NCBI RefSeq assembly: GCF_022788695.1
Contig: NZ_CP085154.1
Span: 620,001-684,000 of the forward strand
Length of the DNA stretch: 64,000 nucleotides
From: Pseudosulfitobacter sp. DSM 107133
GTDB taxonomy: Bacteria > Pseudomonadota > Alphaproteobacteria > Rhodobacterales > Rhodobacteraceae
Direction of reading: 5' to 3'
Below the pieces are notes generated by a model. It did no database searches. It was given only the letters and a program-made list of their open reading frames with translations, and had not been told where the DNA came from. The translations under genes were made by a program, and so were the position numbers. Numbering within the stretch: the first letter of the stretch is position 1; each line of letters starts with the position of its first letter. This document shows, one piece after another, positions 1 through 7,468 of this stretch.

Positions 1-100
1 TATCCGCACCACGCAGCAGATCACTGGGCAGTTTCTCTGGATCCCGTGCCAGAACAGCCGTATTCTGATCGGCTTCTGGTTTTGCCTCGATTTCAGACAT
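1..100 (-). CDS. Phage structural/packaging protein, N-terminal fragment
   Basis: The reading frame starts with ATG at 100-98 and runs off the left edge, leaving 33 residues (starting MSEIEAKPEADQ). The start overlaps the stop of the upstream gene in ATGTCTGA, as expected for translational coupling in this operon. In Mu-like phages the gene after the gp27-like block is the large terminase, and the stretch KLPSDLLRGAD would fit its N-terminus, but too little is present to prove it. The terminase assignment is inference from gene order only. Confidence 0.5.
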   Translation of the reverse strand, partial: MSEIEAKPEADQNTAVLARDPEKLPSDLLRGAD

Positions 101-644
101 GGTGACCACCACCTGTCACCTCGCGGCGCGCGCGCGTTAATGAAACCCAGCAGCCATCTAGATAGGCGACCCGCTGAGAAAAGCAGACGAAGGATTCATC
201 CTCGAACTCAATTATGTCCTGAAGAATGAGACGAGTTTGAACAGATCCATAGGAAGCATAATTGCCGTCGACCACCCTGTGTGGATGTTCATAAAAGATC
301 ACTTCGTTGATATAGCAGCAAAGTGGCTTCGCCGAGCCAGGCGCATCCGTCGGCAAAACATCTTTGATCGTGATGAACCAGGGGCTATCGACATCACGTT
401 CAACCTCGGTGTCAGAAAGATCAACCGGATAGCCTTCTCGATAGGGGAAAAAGGCGTTCGAAATTGCTCGCAGACCTGCCATCGAAGGATGGTTGAACAG
501 CCCTTCTTCCACATCTTTCCAATAGCTGCCGCAGATGTGACAATGGGGGTGCCAACTATCATCACTTGGCGCACCACATTGACAGAAATCACCCGCGCGA
601 TCTTCAGCCTCCAGCAGAGCCGCCGCTATTTGCTGATGCCCCAT
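93..644 (-). CDS. Mu-like phage hypothetical protein with Cys/His cluster
   Basis: This is a 183-residue protein of unknown function. Near residues 21-40 it has the pattern CQCG...HPHCHICG, a likely zinc-binding ribbon, followed by an acidic middle and no membrane segment. It is coupled to the gene upstream through TGATG at 644 and overlaps the next gene downstream by 8 bases, so it belongs to the same transcript as the packaging genes. It could be a phage-specific accessory protein of the packaging region; nothing in the sequence allows a firmer role. Confidence 0.65.
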   Translation of the reverse strand: MGHQQIAAALLEAEDRAGDFCQCGAPSDDSWHPHCHICGSYWKDVEEGLFNHPSMAGLRAISNAFFPYREGYPVDLSDTEVERDVDSPWFITIKDVLPTDAPGSAKPLCCYINEVIFYEHPHRVVDGNYASYGSVQTRLILQDIIEFEDESFVCFSQRVAYLDGCWVSLTRARREVTGGGHHV

Positions 645-940
645 CAGCAGCTCTCCCAGTATCCGTCACGCAACCAGCCGTGCCAGCCGCAATTCAGGTT
701 GTGAACCGAAGGCGACAGCGTCGGGCGAGACAGCTCCCCATTCCAATTCCATGTCGGCCGGTCACCGTTTGGCTTGAATTTGTGGCCCACGTCGATCATG
801 GCAATATCCCCGCAGCCACAGGGGCAGTAGAACCAGAACTGCGCCAGTTCTGCACCATTCGGGTGATTGACGAAAATACTCCCCGGAGCCTCGGTTTTCC
901 GGTGATCCTCACGATCGACAAAATGAATGGCCCGGATCAT
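644..940 (-). CDS. DUF6527-like phage protein
   Basis: A 98-residue protein carrying a CPCGCG motif (residues 39-44), then a Trp-rich stretch with PTLSPSV, and a Cys/His/Trp end (CGWHGWLRDGYW). This layout is what I associate with DUF6527, a small probable zinc protein common in phages. Its function is not known. Start and upstream stop share ATGA at 940-937, so it is co-translated with the preceding DUF7694-like gene. Confidence 0.6.
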   Translation of the reverse strand: MIRAIHFVDREDHRKTEAPGSIFVNHPNGAELAQFWFYCPCGCGDIAMIDVGHKFKPNGDRPTWNWNGELSRPTLSPSVHNLNCGWHGWLRDGYWESC

Positions 941-1263
941 TTGCGAGATCCTTGCCAGGCAAAGGCATGACGCACGGCAAGACTGTCTTCGCTCGCGGTG
1001 CTGTCGATCCCGCTGAGGTCCGGGCAGAAGTCGCTCTCGCCCAGCCGCCAGAGGTGGCGAATTGAGGCGTGATTGATGATCTTGGCGTCGGCTGGATAAA
1101 CCTCGATTGCGCGCGCATCTGGCCCCCAGGCGGCAGTTTTGATCGCGGCGAGCTGATCCCAGGTGATTGTGCCATCGTGTTTCACCATCAAATGACCGAG
1201 CCGGTCGTCACGCATGGTATCGAAACCGCAAAGATGCTCTTCAATGAAATCCGGATCAGTCAC
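937..1263 (-). CDS. DUF7694-like phage protein
   Basis: A 108-residue protein with the pattern IEVYPADAKIINHASIRHLWRL, in which a hydrophobic strand plus YP..A.I.N....HLWR resembles the DUF7694 signature found in phage and host proteins of unknown role. No catalytic motif is apparent. ATGA overlap links it to the gp27-like gene before it, placing it in the phage packaging operon. The family label is from memory of the motif and is moderately secure. Confidence 0.55.
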   Translation of the reverse strand: MTDPDFIEEHLCGFDTMRDDRLGHLMVKHDGTITWDQLAAIKTAAWGPDARAIEVYPADAKIINHASIRHLWRLGESDFCPDLSGIDSTASEDSLAVRHAFAWQGSRK

Positions 1264-1841
1264 CTGGATACCCCCAGCACCTTTGCGCGCAAATCGCTGG
1301 CCAGCTCGGCGCTCAAACCGGCTTCCGCAATGGCACCATCCATGGCAACAGCAACCCGGTCGCGTTCGGCCTTCGTCGCTTCTTCAGCCACGCGCTTGCG
1401 CTCATCGGCGAGCAGCTTCTGACGAATGCCTGAGCTGGACATCACATCCTTCAGCATCCGGCCGAGAAAATGCAGTTCCTGCGGGCTGATGTTTTCGCCG
1501 GTCTGGGTCATCTGATGTTGCATCACCTTGAAGGCCAAGGTGGTGATCATCTGGAACAACACGTTGTGGCGTTGCGCTTCCTCTTCCAGGCCGTTGTCTT
1601 TCATCCAGTCAGCCGCCCATGCGCTGGCTTCTTCCTGGTAGCGGACGAATTCGCTATATTCCTTGCCGAACGTGTGCAGCGCCGACTTGCCAATGCGCAA
1701 CGTGATCCCTGCATCCTCGAGACGAGCGTTCAAATCGTCGGCAAGCTGCTCATACCCGGCGAACCCGCCCGCTTTGAGCGCGTCTTTAAGCCAGGTCTTT
1801 TGCTCCTCTGGGAGCAGGTCAACTTTGCGCGGCGGGGGCAT
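1260..1841 (-). CDS. Mu gp27-like small terminase subunit (DUF3486)
   Basis: A 193-residue, mostly helical protein. DUF3486 proteins (Mu gp27 family) act as the small terminase subunit, recognising phage DNA for headful packaging with the gp28-type large subunit. The N-terminal part (about residues 10-60, LPEEQKTWLKDALKAGG, then IGKSALHTFGKEY) looks like the family's helix-turn-helix. The position directly after gp25- and gp26-like genes matches Mu gene order, which strengthens the call. The ATG at 1841 lies two bases after the preceding stop. Confidence 0.8.
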   Translation of the reverse strand: MPPPRKVDLLPEEQKTWLKDALKAGGFAGYEQLADDLNARLEDAGITLRIGKSALHTFGKEYSEFVRYQEEASAWAADWMKDNGLEEEAQRHNVLFQMITTLAFKVMQHQMTQTGENISPQELHFLGRMLKDVMSSSGIRQKLLADERKRVAEEATKAERDRVAVAMDGAIAEAGLSAELASDLRAKVLGVSR

Positions 1842-1843
1842 GT

Positions 1844-2143
1844 TCAGACCCCCCGAGGGCTTGGGCGTTGAATGTCCGGGTGGGTGGAGCGCCCCAAGGC
1901 AATCTCGACACCTGTCTGGGTGGCGCGCACGACAACAAAGGCAACATTGTCATCGTAAGTGACAAACCCGTTTTCCCGCAGCCACGTCAGTTCGGTGACG
2001 ATTTGGTCGCGCGTTGACGCGATGCCGACGCCATCGAGCACGTCTGTCAGGATCGACGCATTGGACGTATAACCGGAACACGCCTCGAGATGGCGCAGAA
2101 TGCCCAGGCGGCGGTGTTTGCGAACTGTTTCGGCATAAGACAT
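1844..2143 (-). CDS. Mu gp26-like winged-helix phage protein
   Basis: A 99-residue protein whose first 70 residues form an apparent winged helix: a helix RKHRRLGILRHLEAC, a second helix around ASILTDVLDGVG, then TRDQIVTELTWLRENGFVTY typical of a recognition helix and wing. Homologues (the VpaChn25_0724 type) sit at the gp26 position of Mu-like phages; their function is undefined. TGATG coupling at 2143 joins it to the DUF2730 gene. It may be a regulator or a packaging accessory factor. Confidence 0.7.
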   Translation of the reverse strand: MSYAETVRKHRRLGILRHLEACSGYTSNASILTDVLDGVGIASTRDQIVTELTWLRENGFVTYDDNVAFVVVRATQTGVEIALGRSTHPDIQRPSPRGV

Positions 2144-2484
2144 CAGCGGTTCTCTCTCAGGTGGTCTTCGTGGCGGGTGACGATGCTTTCGGTACGTTTG
2201 AGACTCTCGGCCATCGCGGTCATCGTTGCTGCCATCGCCTTCATATCGCCGCGCACGTCAGACAGCGTCATCTGCAATGAATGGACATCGTCCTTGCCGG
2301 GCATGGCGTTGACTTCCTGCTCGATCGACGCCACCCGACCGTCCAGCCGATCCATGCGTCTGGAGCCATCTGTAAACCGTTGGTCAACATCTTTCCTGCG
2401 GTTGACCAGAAAGGAGTAGACCATCGCCCCGATCGAAACCACGAGCGCCAAGCCATCCATCAGCAGTTTGGGATCAAGCGTCAT
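2143..2484 (-). CDS. Mu gp25-like protein (DUF2730)
   Basis: A 113-residue protein with one N-terminal membrane segment (residues 8-26, LMDGLALVVSIGAMVYSFL) followed by a long coiled coil (about residues 40-105) rich in charged heptads. This matches DUF2730, the Mu gp25 family, found between lysis and terminase genes. It probably sits in the inner membrane with the coiled coil in the cytoplasm; the role in the phage cycle is unknown. Confidence 0.75.
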   Translation of the reverse strand: MTLDPKLLMDGLALVVSIGAMVYSFLVNRRKDVDQRFTDGSRRMDRLDGRVASIEQEVNAMPGKDDVHSLQMTLSDVRGDMKAMAATMTAMAESLKRTESIVTRHEDHLRENR

Positions 2485-2528
2485 GGCGGAACGCCTCAGG
2501 GCAGGTTGTCAGTGTGCGTCGCAAGGCT

Positions 2529-2807
2529 TTACTCCGGGACAAGGTCCGTATGCTCCGGGCAAGCAGCCCCAAAGGCGGTGTAGGAAATTTCGATTTCGTC
2601 GGTGGTTTGAGCGGTGTCCTGATGTGAACGGGTGGGAAGGCTTTCGCCCCATGACTGGCACAAGGCGTCAACGACAGGACCGGCCTTAGCCCGCGTCTCC
2701 CTCGGGGCCGGGATCGTCGTTTCGCCACCCCGCCAACTCGAACTCTCGCACCCCGCCAAGGCGATCACGGCCAGCACGCTCAACGCGGCTCCGAATGGTC
2801 TGTGCAT
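2529..2807 (-). CDS. Outer-membrane spanin lipoprotein (Rz1-like)
   Basis: A 92-residue lipoprotein: signal peptide MHRPFGAALSVLAVIALAGC with a lipobox ending at Cys20, then a short periplasmic domain with two further cysteines. Its first 40 codons lie inside the 3' half of the Rz-like gene in another frame, the nested arrangement typical of Rz/Rz1 pairs. A Shine-Dalgarno sequence (AGGAG) lies 7 bases before the ATG at 2807, which decided the start. It would bridge to the inner-membrane partner and fuse the membranes at lysis. Confidence 0.75.
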   Translation of the reverse strand: MHRPFGAALSVLAVIALAGCESSSWRGGETTIPAPRETRAKAGPVVDALCQSWGESLPTRSHQDTAQTTDEIEISYTAFGAACPEHTDLVPE

Positions 2808-2946
2808 GTTCAAGCTCCTGAATTCTTGCGTCCCGATCCCGGTCTTTTGTTGCATCACGGCGCACCAGCCCAAAGACGACCGTCACGAAGGTCAGCAATG
2901 CGATCCAGAGGCTTTCACGTCCGAGAAAACGGCTCAGAAACCGCAT
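2686..2946 (-). CDS. Inner-membrane spanin (Rz-like)
   Basis: An 86-residue protein with one N-terminal membrane helix (about residues 11-30, ESLWIALLTFVTVVFGLV) and a charged coiled-coil tail (RDRDARIQELEHAQTIRSR). This is the i-spanin layout. The ATG at 2946 overlaps the endolysin stop as TGATG, and the Rz1-like gene starts within it, so endolysin, i-spanin and o-spanin form a compact lysis cassette. Sequence identity to named Rz proteins is not expected; the call rests on topology and context. Confidence 0.7.
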   Translation of the reverse strand: MRFLSRFLGRESLWIALLTFVTVVFGLVRRDATKDRDRDARIQELEHAQTIRSRVERAGRDRLGGVREFELAGWRNDDPGPEGDAG

Positions 2947-3611
2947 CACCGATCCCCTTGCCGCCACTTGCGGATGCGCTCGATGTCAATGATCCCCGAG
3001 GCTGCCAGCGCGATTGCTGAGAAGATGCAGAGAACCAGAATGGTCTGCCAGGGAATGCCTGCGATCATGCCAACGAGAGGCGTCCCAACCTGAGCGACTT
3101 TGATGGCGGCGCTGGCCTTCAGCATGTCAGATTGCATAAGCGATGAGCGCGCGGGGGGAGCACCTTTCAGCCAGCGGTCGACTTTGAAGCCCGGACAGGC
3201 CTTGGCAGCAAAGTCGTTGTGCCCCGCGATTGCAAGATCGCCCAGCTGATCCTCGATGCGGGCAATCAAGCCGCGCAATGCGGCTTCCTGCTTTTCGGTG
3301 AAATTACTCTCGAAGGCATCCGTCGCCGAAGAGCCATGGCCACCGATAAGACAGATCCCGAGACTCTTGGAATTGTGACCCTTGGTGTGAGCACCGATTT
3401 CTTCGAATGTGTCGCCGTCGTGGTCACGATCACGTCCGATGGCCACGGTCCCATCGCGATCAATCACATAGTTGTACCCAATGTCGGCCCAACCGCGATC
3501 TTCGACATGCCAGCGGCGGATTTCGGCAACCTTCTCTGAAGTGCGTTTGCCAGCCATCCAGTTCGGATGTGTTGCGGAACAGTGGATGATGATCGTGGTG
3601 ATGGTGCGCAT
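2946..3611 (-). CDS. Endolysin: N-acetylmuramoyl-L-alanine amidase with C-terminal membrane segments
   Basis: A 221-residue amidase_2/PGRP-type enzyme that cleaves the MurNAc-L-Ala bond of peptidoglycan. Zinc ligands are visible as His in IIIHCSATH (residues 9-17), His in GHNDF and Cys in KACPGF. The middle has GWADIGYNYVIDRDG and LGICLIGG typical of the fold. Unusually, the C-terminal 60 residues carry two hydrophobic stretches (VGTPLVGMIAGIPW and ILVLCIFSAIALAASGII), suggesting membrane anchoring. The start at 3611 was chosen for its GGAGG site; the frame is open further upstream but without family similarity. Confidence 0.85.
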   Translation of the reverse strand: MRTITTIIIHCSATHPNWMAGKRTSEKVAEIRRWHVEDRGWADIGYNYVIDRDGTVAIGRDRDHDGDTFEEIGAHTKGHNSKSLGICLIGGHGSSATDAFESNFTEKQEAALRGLIARIEDQLGDLAIAGHNDFAAKACPGFKVDRWLKGAPPARSSLMQSDMLKASAAIKVAQVGTPLVGMIAGIPWQTILVLCIFSAIALAASGIIDIERIRKWRQGDR

Positions 3612-3718
3612 GTCGCCTCCGATGCTGCGAGAATGCGGGCAAAGGAAGGGCGGTCCCGCCCGGTCAAACTGGCGGAACGACGGCACTGATTTCACCCGCA
3701 ACGGTGTGCGGGGTGACC

Positions 3719-4093
3719 TCAGAGGTCCAGGTTGAGCTGATCGGGGTCTGGCGGATTGCGTTTGCCAGTATCGGCGAGATACCGGCGCACCGTTAAATCC
3801 GTGACGTGCAGTTTGCGGGCAATCTCGGCGCCGGTCAAACCTTTTGCGTTCAGAACTTTTGCGATCCATGGCTTTTGAATTGGCATCCGCTTGGGAAGCC
3901 TGTCTGCAACCTTGGCCAGCGCCTGAGCTTTTTGCATCCCGAGCCGTGCCACGATCATGCTTTTCGCCGTCGGGCGCTCGGCAATGTAGACTTCGGTACC
4001 GCCAAAGGCGAGCAAGAACTCGACGGCGTCGTCGACACCGAGCGCTTCCACGATCGCTTCAATCTGAGCTGGAACACGGGGACCGTCATTCAT
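3719..4093 (-). CDS. mor: Mor-type middle-operon transcription activator
   Basis: A 124-residue protein of the Mor/C family, which activates the middle promoter of Mu-like phages. The N-terminal dimerisation part contains LLAFGGTEVYI (compare the GG..IYIP of Mor), and the C-terminal part is a helix-turn-helix (LTGAEIARKLHVTDLTVRRYL). The 107-base gap that follows it, before the endolysin, is the longest in this part of the operon and is where a Mor-dependent promoter would be expected; I cannot define it. Confidence 0.75.
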   Translation of the reverse strand: MNDGPRVPAQIEAIVEALGVDDAVEFLLAFGGTEVYIAERPTAKSMIVARLGMQKAQALAKVADRLPKRMPIQKPWIAKVLNAKGLTGAEIARKLHVTDLTVRRYLADTGKRNPPDPDQLNLDL

Positions 4094-4346
4094 CGGGAAG
4101 TTCCGATGTCCTGGCGCGGCGCATCGTGCGTCGATCCGGGGTATTGTGCGGCGTGACTGTCGTTACAACGCCGTCGCGCAGCTTGTAGACAAATCCTTCA
4201 GAGACAACTCCGGACGCGCCTTGGTCCAGCCCGTCTTCGACCTTCCGCCCGATCAAAGTACGCAGCGCGATGATGTCCATGCCTTCGACACGCTCAAGGT
4301 AGCGGACAACGGCGTGGTCGGTGACTGAATGGCGCGTGCGTTTCAT
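4086..4346 (-). CDS. Phage hypothetical protein
   Basis: An 86-residue, basic protein. The start SVTDHAVVRYLERVEGMDI resembles a small HARxYLERV-type helical module seen in phage hypotheticals; the middle GFVYKLRDGVVTTVTPH looks like beta strands. Function is unknown. It overlaps Mor by 8 bases and GemA by 4 bases, so it is translated as part of the GemA-Mor transcript. Confidence 0.6.
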   Translation of the reverse strand: MKRTRHSVTDHAVVRYLERVEGMDIIALRTLIGRKVEDGLDQGASGVVSEGFVYKLRDGVVTTVTPHNTPDRRTMRRARTSELPDE

Positions 4347-4792
4347 CGACGGCCTCGCTTCCAGTTGAAATCGATGTTGGCACGTTGCCCCCAGGCCTTC
4401 AAAGCGGCGACGACAGCTTCGATCTGCTCAACATCCCGAAGCATGTCGATATCCGCAGGCACGGATGCCCAGGTCTCGCCGAAGCGGGACCGAATGAAGG
4501 CATTGAGACCGGCCCGATCAGGGCGTTCCAACGCGCCAGCCTCGCCCAGCTTGCGCCACAGCACATGGATCAGCCGCAGATCGGCGCGGGGCGCGGCCGG
4601 GCGTCGCCCGGTTGAACTGGCCTTGAAACCGCTTTGTTTCAGGCGCTCCAGGACTTGGGTCAGCTCAGCTTCCGTCATGTCCGACATTGATGATTTGCCA
4701 CAGATTGCAAGCTGAAGGTCATGGCGTGCGTCAGTGTCCAGCCCTAAATCCCGGCATGCAACGTGGATCAGCTTTTGTAGCGCACGGGTCAT
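4343..4792 (-). CDS. gemA: GemA-like regulatory protein (DUF1018, Mu gp16)
   Basis: A 149-residue protein matching the GemA/gp16 family: N-terminal LQKLIHVACRDLGLDTDARH, the conserved MTEAELTQVLERLKQSGF, and a second half beginning with LRLIHVLWRKLGEAGAL. In Mu, GemA modulates host gene expression and DNA supercoiling-related functions; it lies just before Mor, exactly as here. The internal similarity of the two halves (KLIHVACRDLG and RLIHVLWRKLG) is typical for the family. Confidence 0.85.
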   Translation of the reverse strand: MTRALQKLIHVACRDLGLDTDARHDLQLAICGKSSMSDMTEAELTQVLERLKQSGFKASSTGRRPAAPRADLRLIHVLWRKLGEAGALERPDRAGLNAFIRSRFGETWASVPADIDMLRDVEQIEAVVAALKAWGQRANIDFNWKRGRR

Positions 4793-4793
4793 A

Positions 4794-5198
4794 TCACGAG
4801 CTCCGGGATCGTTGTTGAACGGTTCGCTGGGCGGTGTGCCGGCGGATGAAAACGGGTGTGGGAGCCGCGCGCCGCGATTTGAACTGCCATCGCATCATCA
4901 CGTCATGGGCGTGGCTGGTGCCGCGTGTCAGGTCGGCTGACAGACGGTCGAAGGCGATCTTGTGCTGAAGGTCCAACGGCTTTGCGATTGCGCGCAGCAC
5001 GGAGGTATGATCCCGTCCGCCAAATTGTCGGCCGATCTGGAGATAGGGGACATCCGTCAGCTCGTTGCACAGGCGGTACGCCACCGCCCGGCGGGCGCAA
5101 ATTGTCTGCGTCCGCTCCGGGCCAGTCAACTCAGCAGCAGTTGTGCCAAAATGTTCCGCGACCGCTGCAATGATCCGGGGAATGGATTTCTGGATCAT
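4794..5198 (-). CDS. Stand-alone DnaA domain IV (DnaA-box-binding) protein
   Basis: A 134-residue protein. Residues 5-70 resemble the DNA-binding domain IV of the replication initiator DnaA: helix IIAAVAEHFGTTAAEL, then ARRAVAYRLCNELTDVPYLQIGRQF and the DnaA-box recognition motif GGRDHTSVL. There is no AAA+ ATPase domain. The basic C-terminus (TPVFIRRHTAQRTVQQRSRSS) may add non-specific DNA binding. It is coupled by ATGA to the HNH gene. It could recruit or titrate host replication factors during replicative transposition; that role is inference. Confidence 0.75.
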   Translation of the reverse strand: MIQKSIPRIIAAVAEHFGTTAAELTGPERTQTICARRAVAYRLCNELTDVPYLQIGRQFGGRDHTSVLRAIAKPLDLQHKIAFDRLSADLTRGTSHAHDVMMRWQFKSRRAAPTPVFIRRHTAQRTVQQRSRSS

Positions 5199-5830
5199 TC
5201 TCGGCCCTGCCTTTTCAGCCTGACTGCATGTTCAAGCTTTGCTGTTGCCATGAGCGTCGGTTTGATCTCGGCGGGGGCGGCGTCATATCCGCGGCCAAAA
5301 CGCCCATTCAGGCGCGGCAGCATTGCTTGGGGGATTGCCTCCCAATTCGAAGGGTCGGTGTTTGTCTTGTCACCGTCGAGGCATTTCAGGACCATACCCT
5401 TCGGCACCGGGCCGTTCTTTTGTTCCCAAAGCCACCGGTGCTTTTGAACCGGCCGCGTTTTCGCGCCGGTCCACGGGTTAGTCTCCGCCACAATCATCAC
5501 GACATATCCGTCCTTGCTGTCGATCCGTTCGTGCCCTGGGCCACGATAGGTGTGGGGAACTTGCCCCTTCTTGAACTGCGTCTTCGCGTTGTTTGGATTG
5601 AACGGCATTTTTTTGCCCTTGTTGGGTGGCGTCTGACCTGGCTGGAAACATCCTGTCCGCCCCGTCAACCAACCCTTGCGCTTGCAGAGAGCGGTAAGGT
5701 TCGACTGGCTGACATCAGTCCGCCCAGACCAGGCCACAAACGCTTTGTGCAGATCGCGACGGGGCAGCTTGTGAAGTGCCTCGACGAAAACCAATTCGGC
5801 ATCGCTGTATGTGATGCACTTGCCCTTCAT
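5195..5830 (-). CDS. HNH endonuclease of the prophage
   Basis: A 211-residue protein with an HNH_3-type nuclease core in the second half: QKHRWLWEQKNGPVPKG, then VLKCLDGDKTNTDPSNWEAI, in which His, Asn and the Asp/Asn loop form the metal site. The first 60 residues are helix-turn-helix-like (SDAELVFVEALHKLPRRDL, DVSQSNLTALCKRKGWL). HNH proteins of this type in phages are often free-standing homing-like nucleases or packaging aids. ATGA overlap at both ends shows it is fully integrated in the early operon. Confidence 0.75.
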   Translation of the reverse strand: MKGKCITYSDAELVFVEALHKLPRRDLHKAFVAWSGRTDVSQSNLTALCKRKGWLTGRTGCFQPGQTPPNKGKKMPFNPNNAKTQFKKGQVPHTYRGPGHERIDSKDGYVVMIVAETNPWTGAKTRPVQKHRWLWEQKNGPVPKGMVLKCLDGDKTNTDPSNWEAIPQAMLPRLNGRFGRGYDAAPAEIKPTLMATAKLEHAVRLKRQGRE

Positions 5831-6066
5831 CCCGATGTTCCACCGATCTGCGGAAGGTGGGGCAGGACTTTGTCGCCATGGTCGGCATAGAGCCTCGCGG
5901 CCTTCAAAGACAGTTCAGCGTTGCTGCTGATCTGATCAGCCACAGCCACCATGGCGCCGGCCCGTTTCACCTCTTGTTCGATTTGCTCGGCTGTCATGCC
6001 TTCTTCTGACAAACGCTCAAGTTGGGCAAACAGGTGATTGTTGAGATCGCTGAGCTTGTTCTTCAT
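5827..6066 (-). CDS. Small helical Mu-like phage protein
   Basis: A 79-residue all-helical protein (LNNHLFAQLERLSEEGM, AEQIEQEVKRAGAMVAVADQ, AELSLKAARLYADHG). Proteins with this pattern are common beside the DUF3164 gene in Mu-like phages of this group; no function is known. The ATG at 6066 lies five bases after the DUF3164 stop. An alternative start at 6108 would overlap that gene by 37 bases and is less likely. Confidence 0.65.
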   Translation of the reverse strand: MKNKLSDLNNHLFAQLERLSEEGMTAEQIEQEVKRAGAMVAVADQISSNAELSLKAARLYADHGDKVLPHLPQIGGTSG

Positions 6067-6071
6067 CGCAT

Positions 6072-6722
6072 TCACGCCTTCGCCATATCGATGCTGACCG
6101 CCTGCCATGCGCCATCGAAGGTTTCACGGCGATAGCCGCGCACATATTGCTTGGTTCCGATCACGCGCTGCGCATCCCGGATTGCCATCATCCCCCGCTG
6201 CCAGCGAGGGTCATCGATGGGCAAGCGGGTCAACTTGATCAGCTCGCTGCGGTTTACCTTTCCGGCCTGCTCGGTGTGAAAGGCATTGGTGACGATAGCC
6301 CGGATTTCGGGGCGGGCATCGGATGACCATTCGTTGAGGCATTCGTCGACAAGATCCTTGGCGACCTGAAGCTCAGGCCCAAAATCGACAAAGTCGTTGA
6401 TGCGCACCTCGATCTTGTAAAGGCCGTCATGCGAGTGAAAGGTCATGTTGCCTTTCTTGCCGCCTGGCTGGACTTCGTACTCTTGCTGGAGCATCGCCAC
6501 GAAGCTGTCGATATCTTCGATCGTATGTGCCTTGAGGCGTCCGATTTGCTCGCTGGCGCCAACCAGAAAGCCCATCACTTTGCGGACCATTTCGTCTTCC
6601 AGAAGATGTTGCGGCTTGACCATCTCAATTGGCGACAGGCCCCCTTTGCCGTCGCCGATATAGATTTTCCCGTCGATCTCGCGCTTGCCGTCCGGGATGG
6701 GTGCGGGTGTGAACTCAGTCAT
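6072..6722 (-). CDS. DUF3164 family phage protein
   Basis: A 216-residue protein with the DUF3164 hallmarks: an N-terminal half with GASEQIGRLKAHTIEDIDSF and LQQEYEV, the block GGKKGNMTFHSHDGLYKIEV, and a C-terminal AQRVIGTKQYVRGYRRE. DUF3164 genes are a constant part of the early region of Mu-like phages; the biochemical role is unknown. A Shine-Dalgarno site (AGGAG) sits 8 bases before the ATG at 6722. Confidence 0.8.
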   Translation of the reverse strand: MTEFTPAPIPDGKREIDGKIYIGDGKGGLSPIEMVKPQHLLEDEMVRKVMGFLVGASEQIGRLKAHTIEDIDSFVAMLQQEYEVQPGGKKGNMTFHSHDGLYKIEVRINDFVDFGPELQVAKDLVDECLNEWSSDARPEIRAIVTNAFHTEQAGKVNRSELIKLTRLPIDDPRWQRGMMAIRDAQRVIGTKQYVRGYRRETFDGAWQAVSIDMAKA

Positions 6723-6732
6723 GAGGTGTCTC

Positions 6733-6933
6733 CTATGTGAATTTCGAATTGAGTGCGGTGGCTATATCGGCGGCGATCTGATCGCCGTCCGGAAGCTTTG
6801 GATTGACCTCGGCAATGACGAGGTCCTGATGCGTAAACCCGGCCGCGCCCTTGCGGATAATCCGCCCGACCACCTCCCGATCGCGCCCGAAATACATCTC
6901 ACTCCAAACTTGCGGTTGGCTCGGCTCCATCAT
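6733..6933 (-). CDS. Phage hypothetical protein, 66 residues
   Basis: A small protein beginning MMEPSQPQVWSEMYFG and ending in ADIATALNSKFT. The core GFTHQDLVIAEVNPKLPDG looks like strands and a turn but matches no family I know. ATGA overlap with the preceding gene at 6933 fixes the start. It is one of several short early-region genes and is probably specific to this phage group. Confidence 0.55.
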   Translation of the reverse strand: MMEPSQPQVWSEMYFGRDREVVGRIIRKGAAGFTHQDLVIAEVNPKLPDGDQIAADIATALNSKFT

Positions 6934-7148
6934 GATGAAGCCTCCAACGCCGCAAATCTGGGTTGCCGCTCTGCGTCGGTCGGATAGCCCGGCAGCGCGC
7001 CCGCCAGTACGATCAGCGCGGCCATGGCTTCGATCTCGTCCATCGTGCAAAGCGTGGTACCGCGCGGGCCCATCAAATCGACCTTCGCAACGCCGCTGGC
7101 AGCGAGGCGTAGGATCTCCGCTTCAGTTAGCTGCTGGATGTCCTTCAT
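6930..7148 (-). CDS. Phage hypothetical protein, 72 residues
   Basis: A small acidic protein with two predicted helices (LTEAEILRLAASGVAKV and MDEIEAMAALIVLAGAL) separated by DLMGPRGTT. No family is recognised. Start and upstream stop overlap as ATGA at 7148-7145, so it is translated together with the small helix-turn-helix gene before it. Confidence 0.55.
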   Translation of the reverse strand: MKDIQQLTEAEILRLAASGVAKVDLMGPRGTTLCTMDEIEAMAALIVLAGALPGYPTDAERQPRFAALEASS

Positions 7149-7468
7149 GATTTCACCACGGTGCCCAGCAGGGCCTTTTCAAGCAGCCGCTGCGCGGCTT
7201 CGGTTGGCGTCTGCCCCCGCCGCTCAGCTTCGGCAGCAAGCAGGGAATGCAAACGGAGAGGCAGCACGATCTGCTTTGTTGGAAGAACGACATCCACGGC
7301 CTTCGGCTTTCGGGTCGTTTTGAATTGCGGGATGTCATGCCCGCGACGGCGCGCATCCCGGATCGCCTGGTAAACCGTGTTCGGGTGGATGCGCAGCGTT
7401 GAAGCAATCTGCCTGGGCGGTGTGCGCTTTTTGGCCATGGCGACGATTTCGTTGGTAAGGCTGGTCAC
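7145..7468 (-). CDS. Small helix-turn-helix phage protein
   Basis: A 107-residue protein using a GTG start at 7468, chosen because AGGAGG lies 8 bases upstream and the GTGA overlaps the preceding stop. Residues 8-40 form a helix-turn-helix (AMAKKRTPPRQIASTLRIH, NTVYQAIRDARRRG). The C-terminal half (QIVLPLRLHSLLAAEAERRG, PTEAAQRLLEKALLG) resembles a ribbon/helix RepA/CopG-like fold. Probably a DNA-binding regulator of the early region. Confidence 0.65.
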   Translation of the reverse strand: MTSLTNEIVAMAKKRTPPRQIASTLRIHPNTVYQAIRDARRRGHDIPQFKTTRKPKAVDVVLPTKQIVLPLRLHSLLAAEAERRGQTPTEAAQRLLEKALLGTVVKS

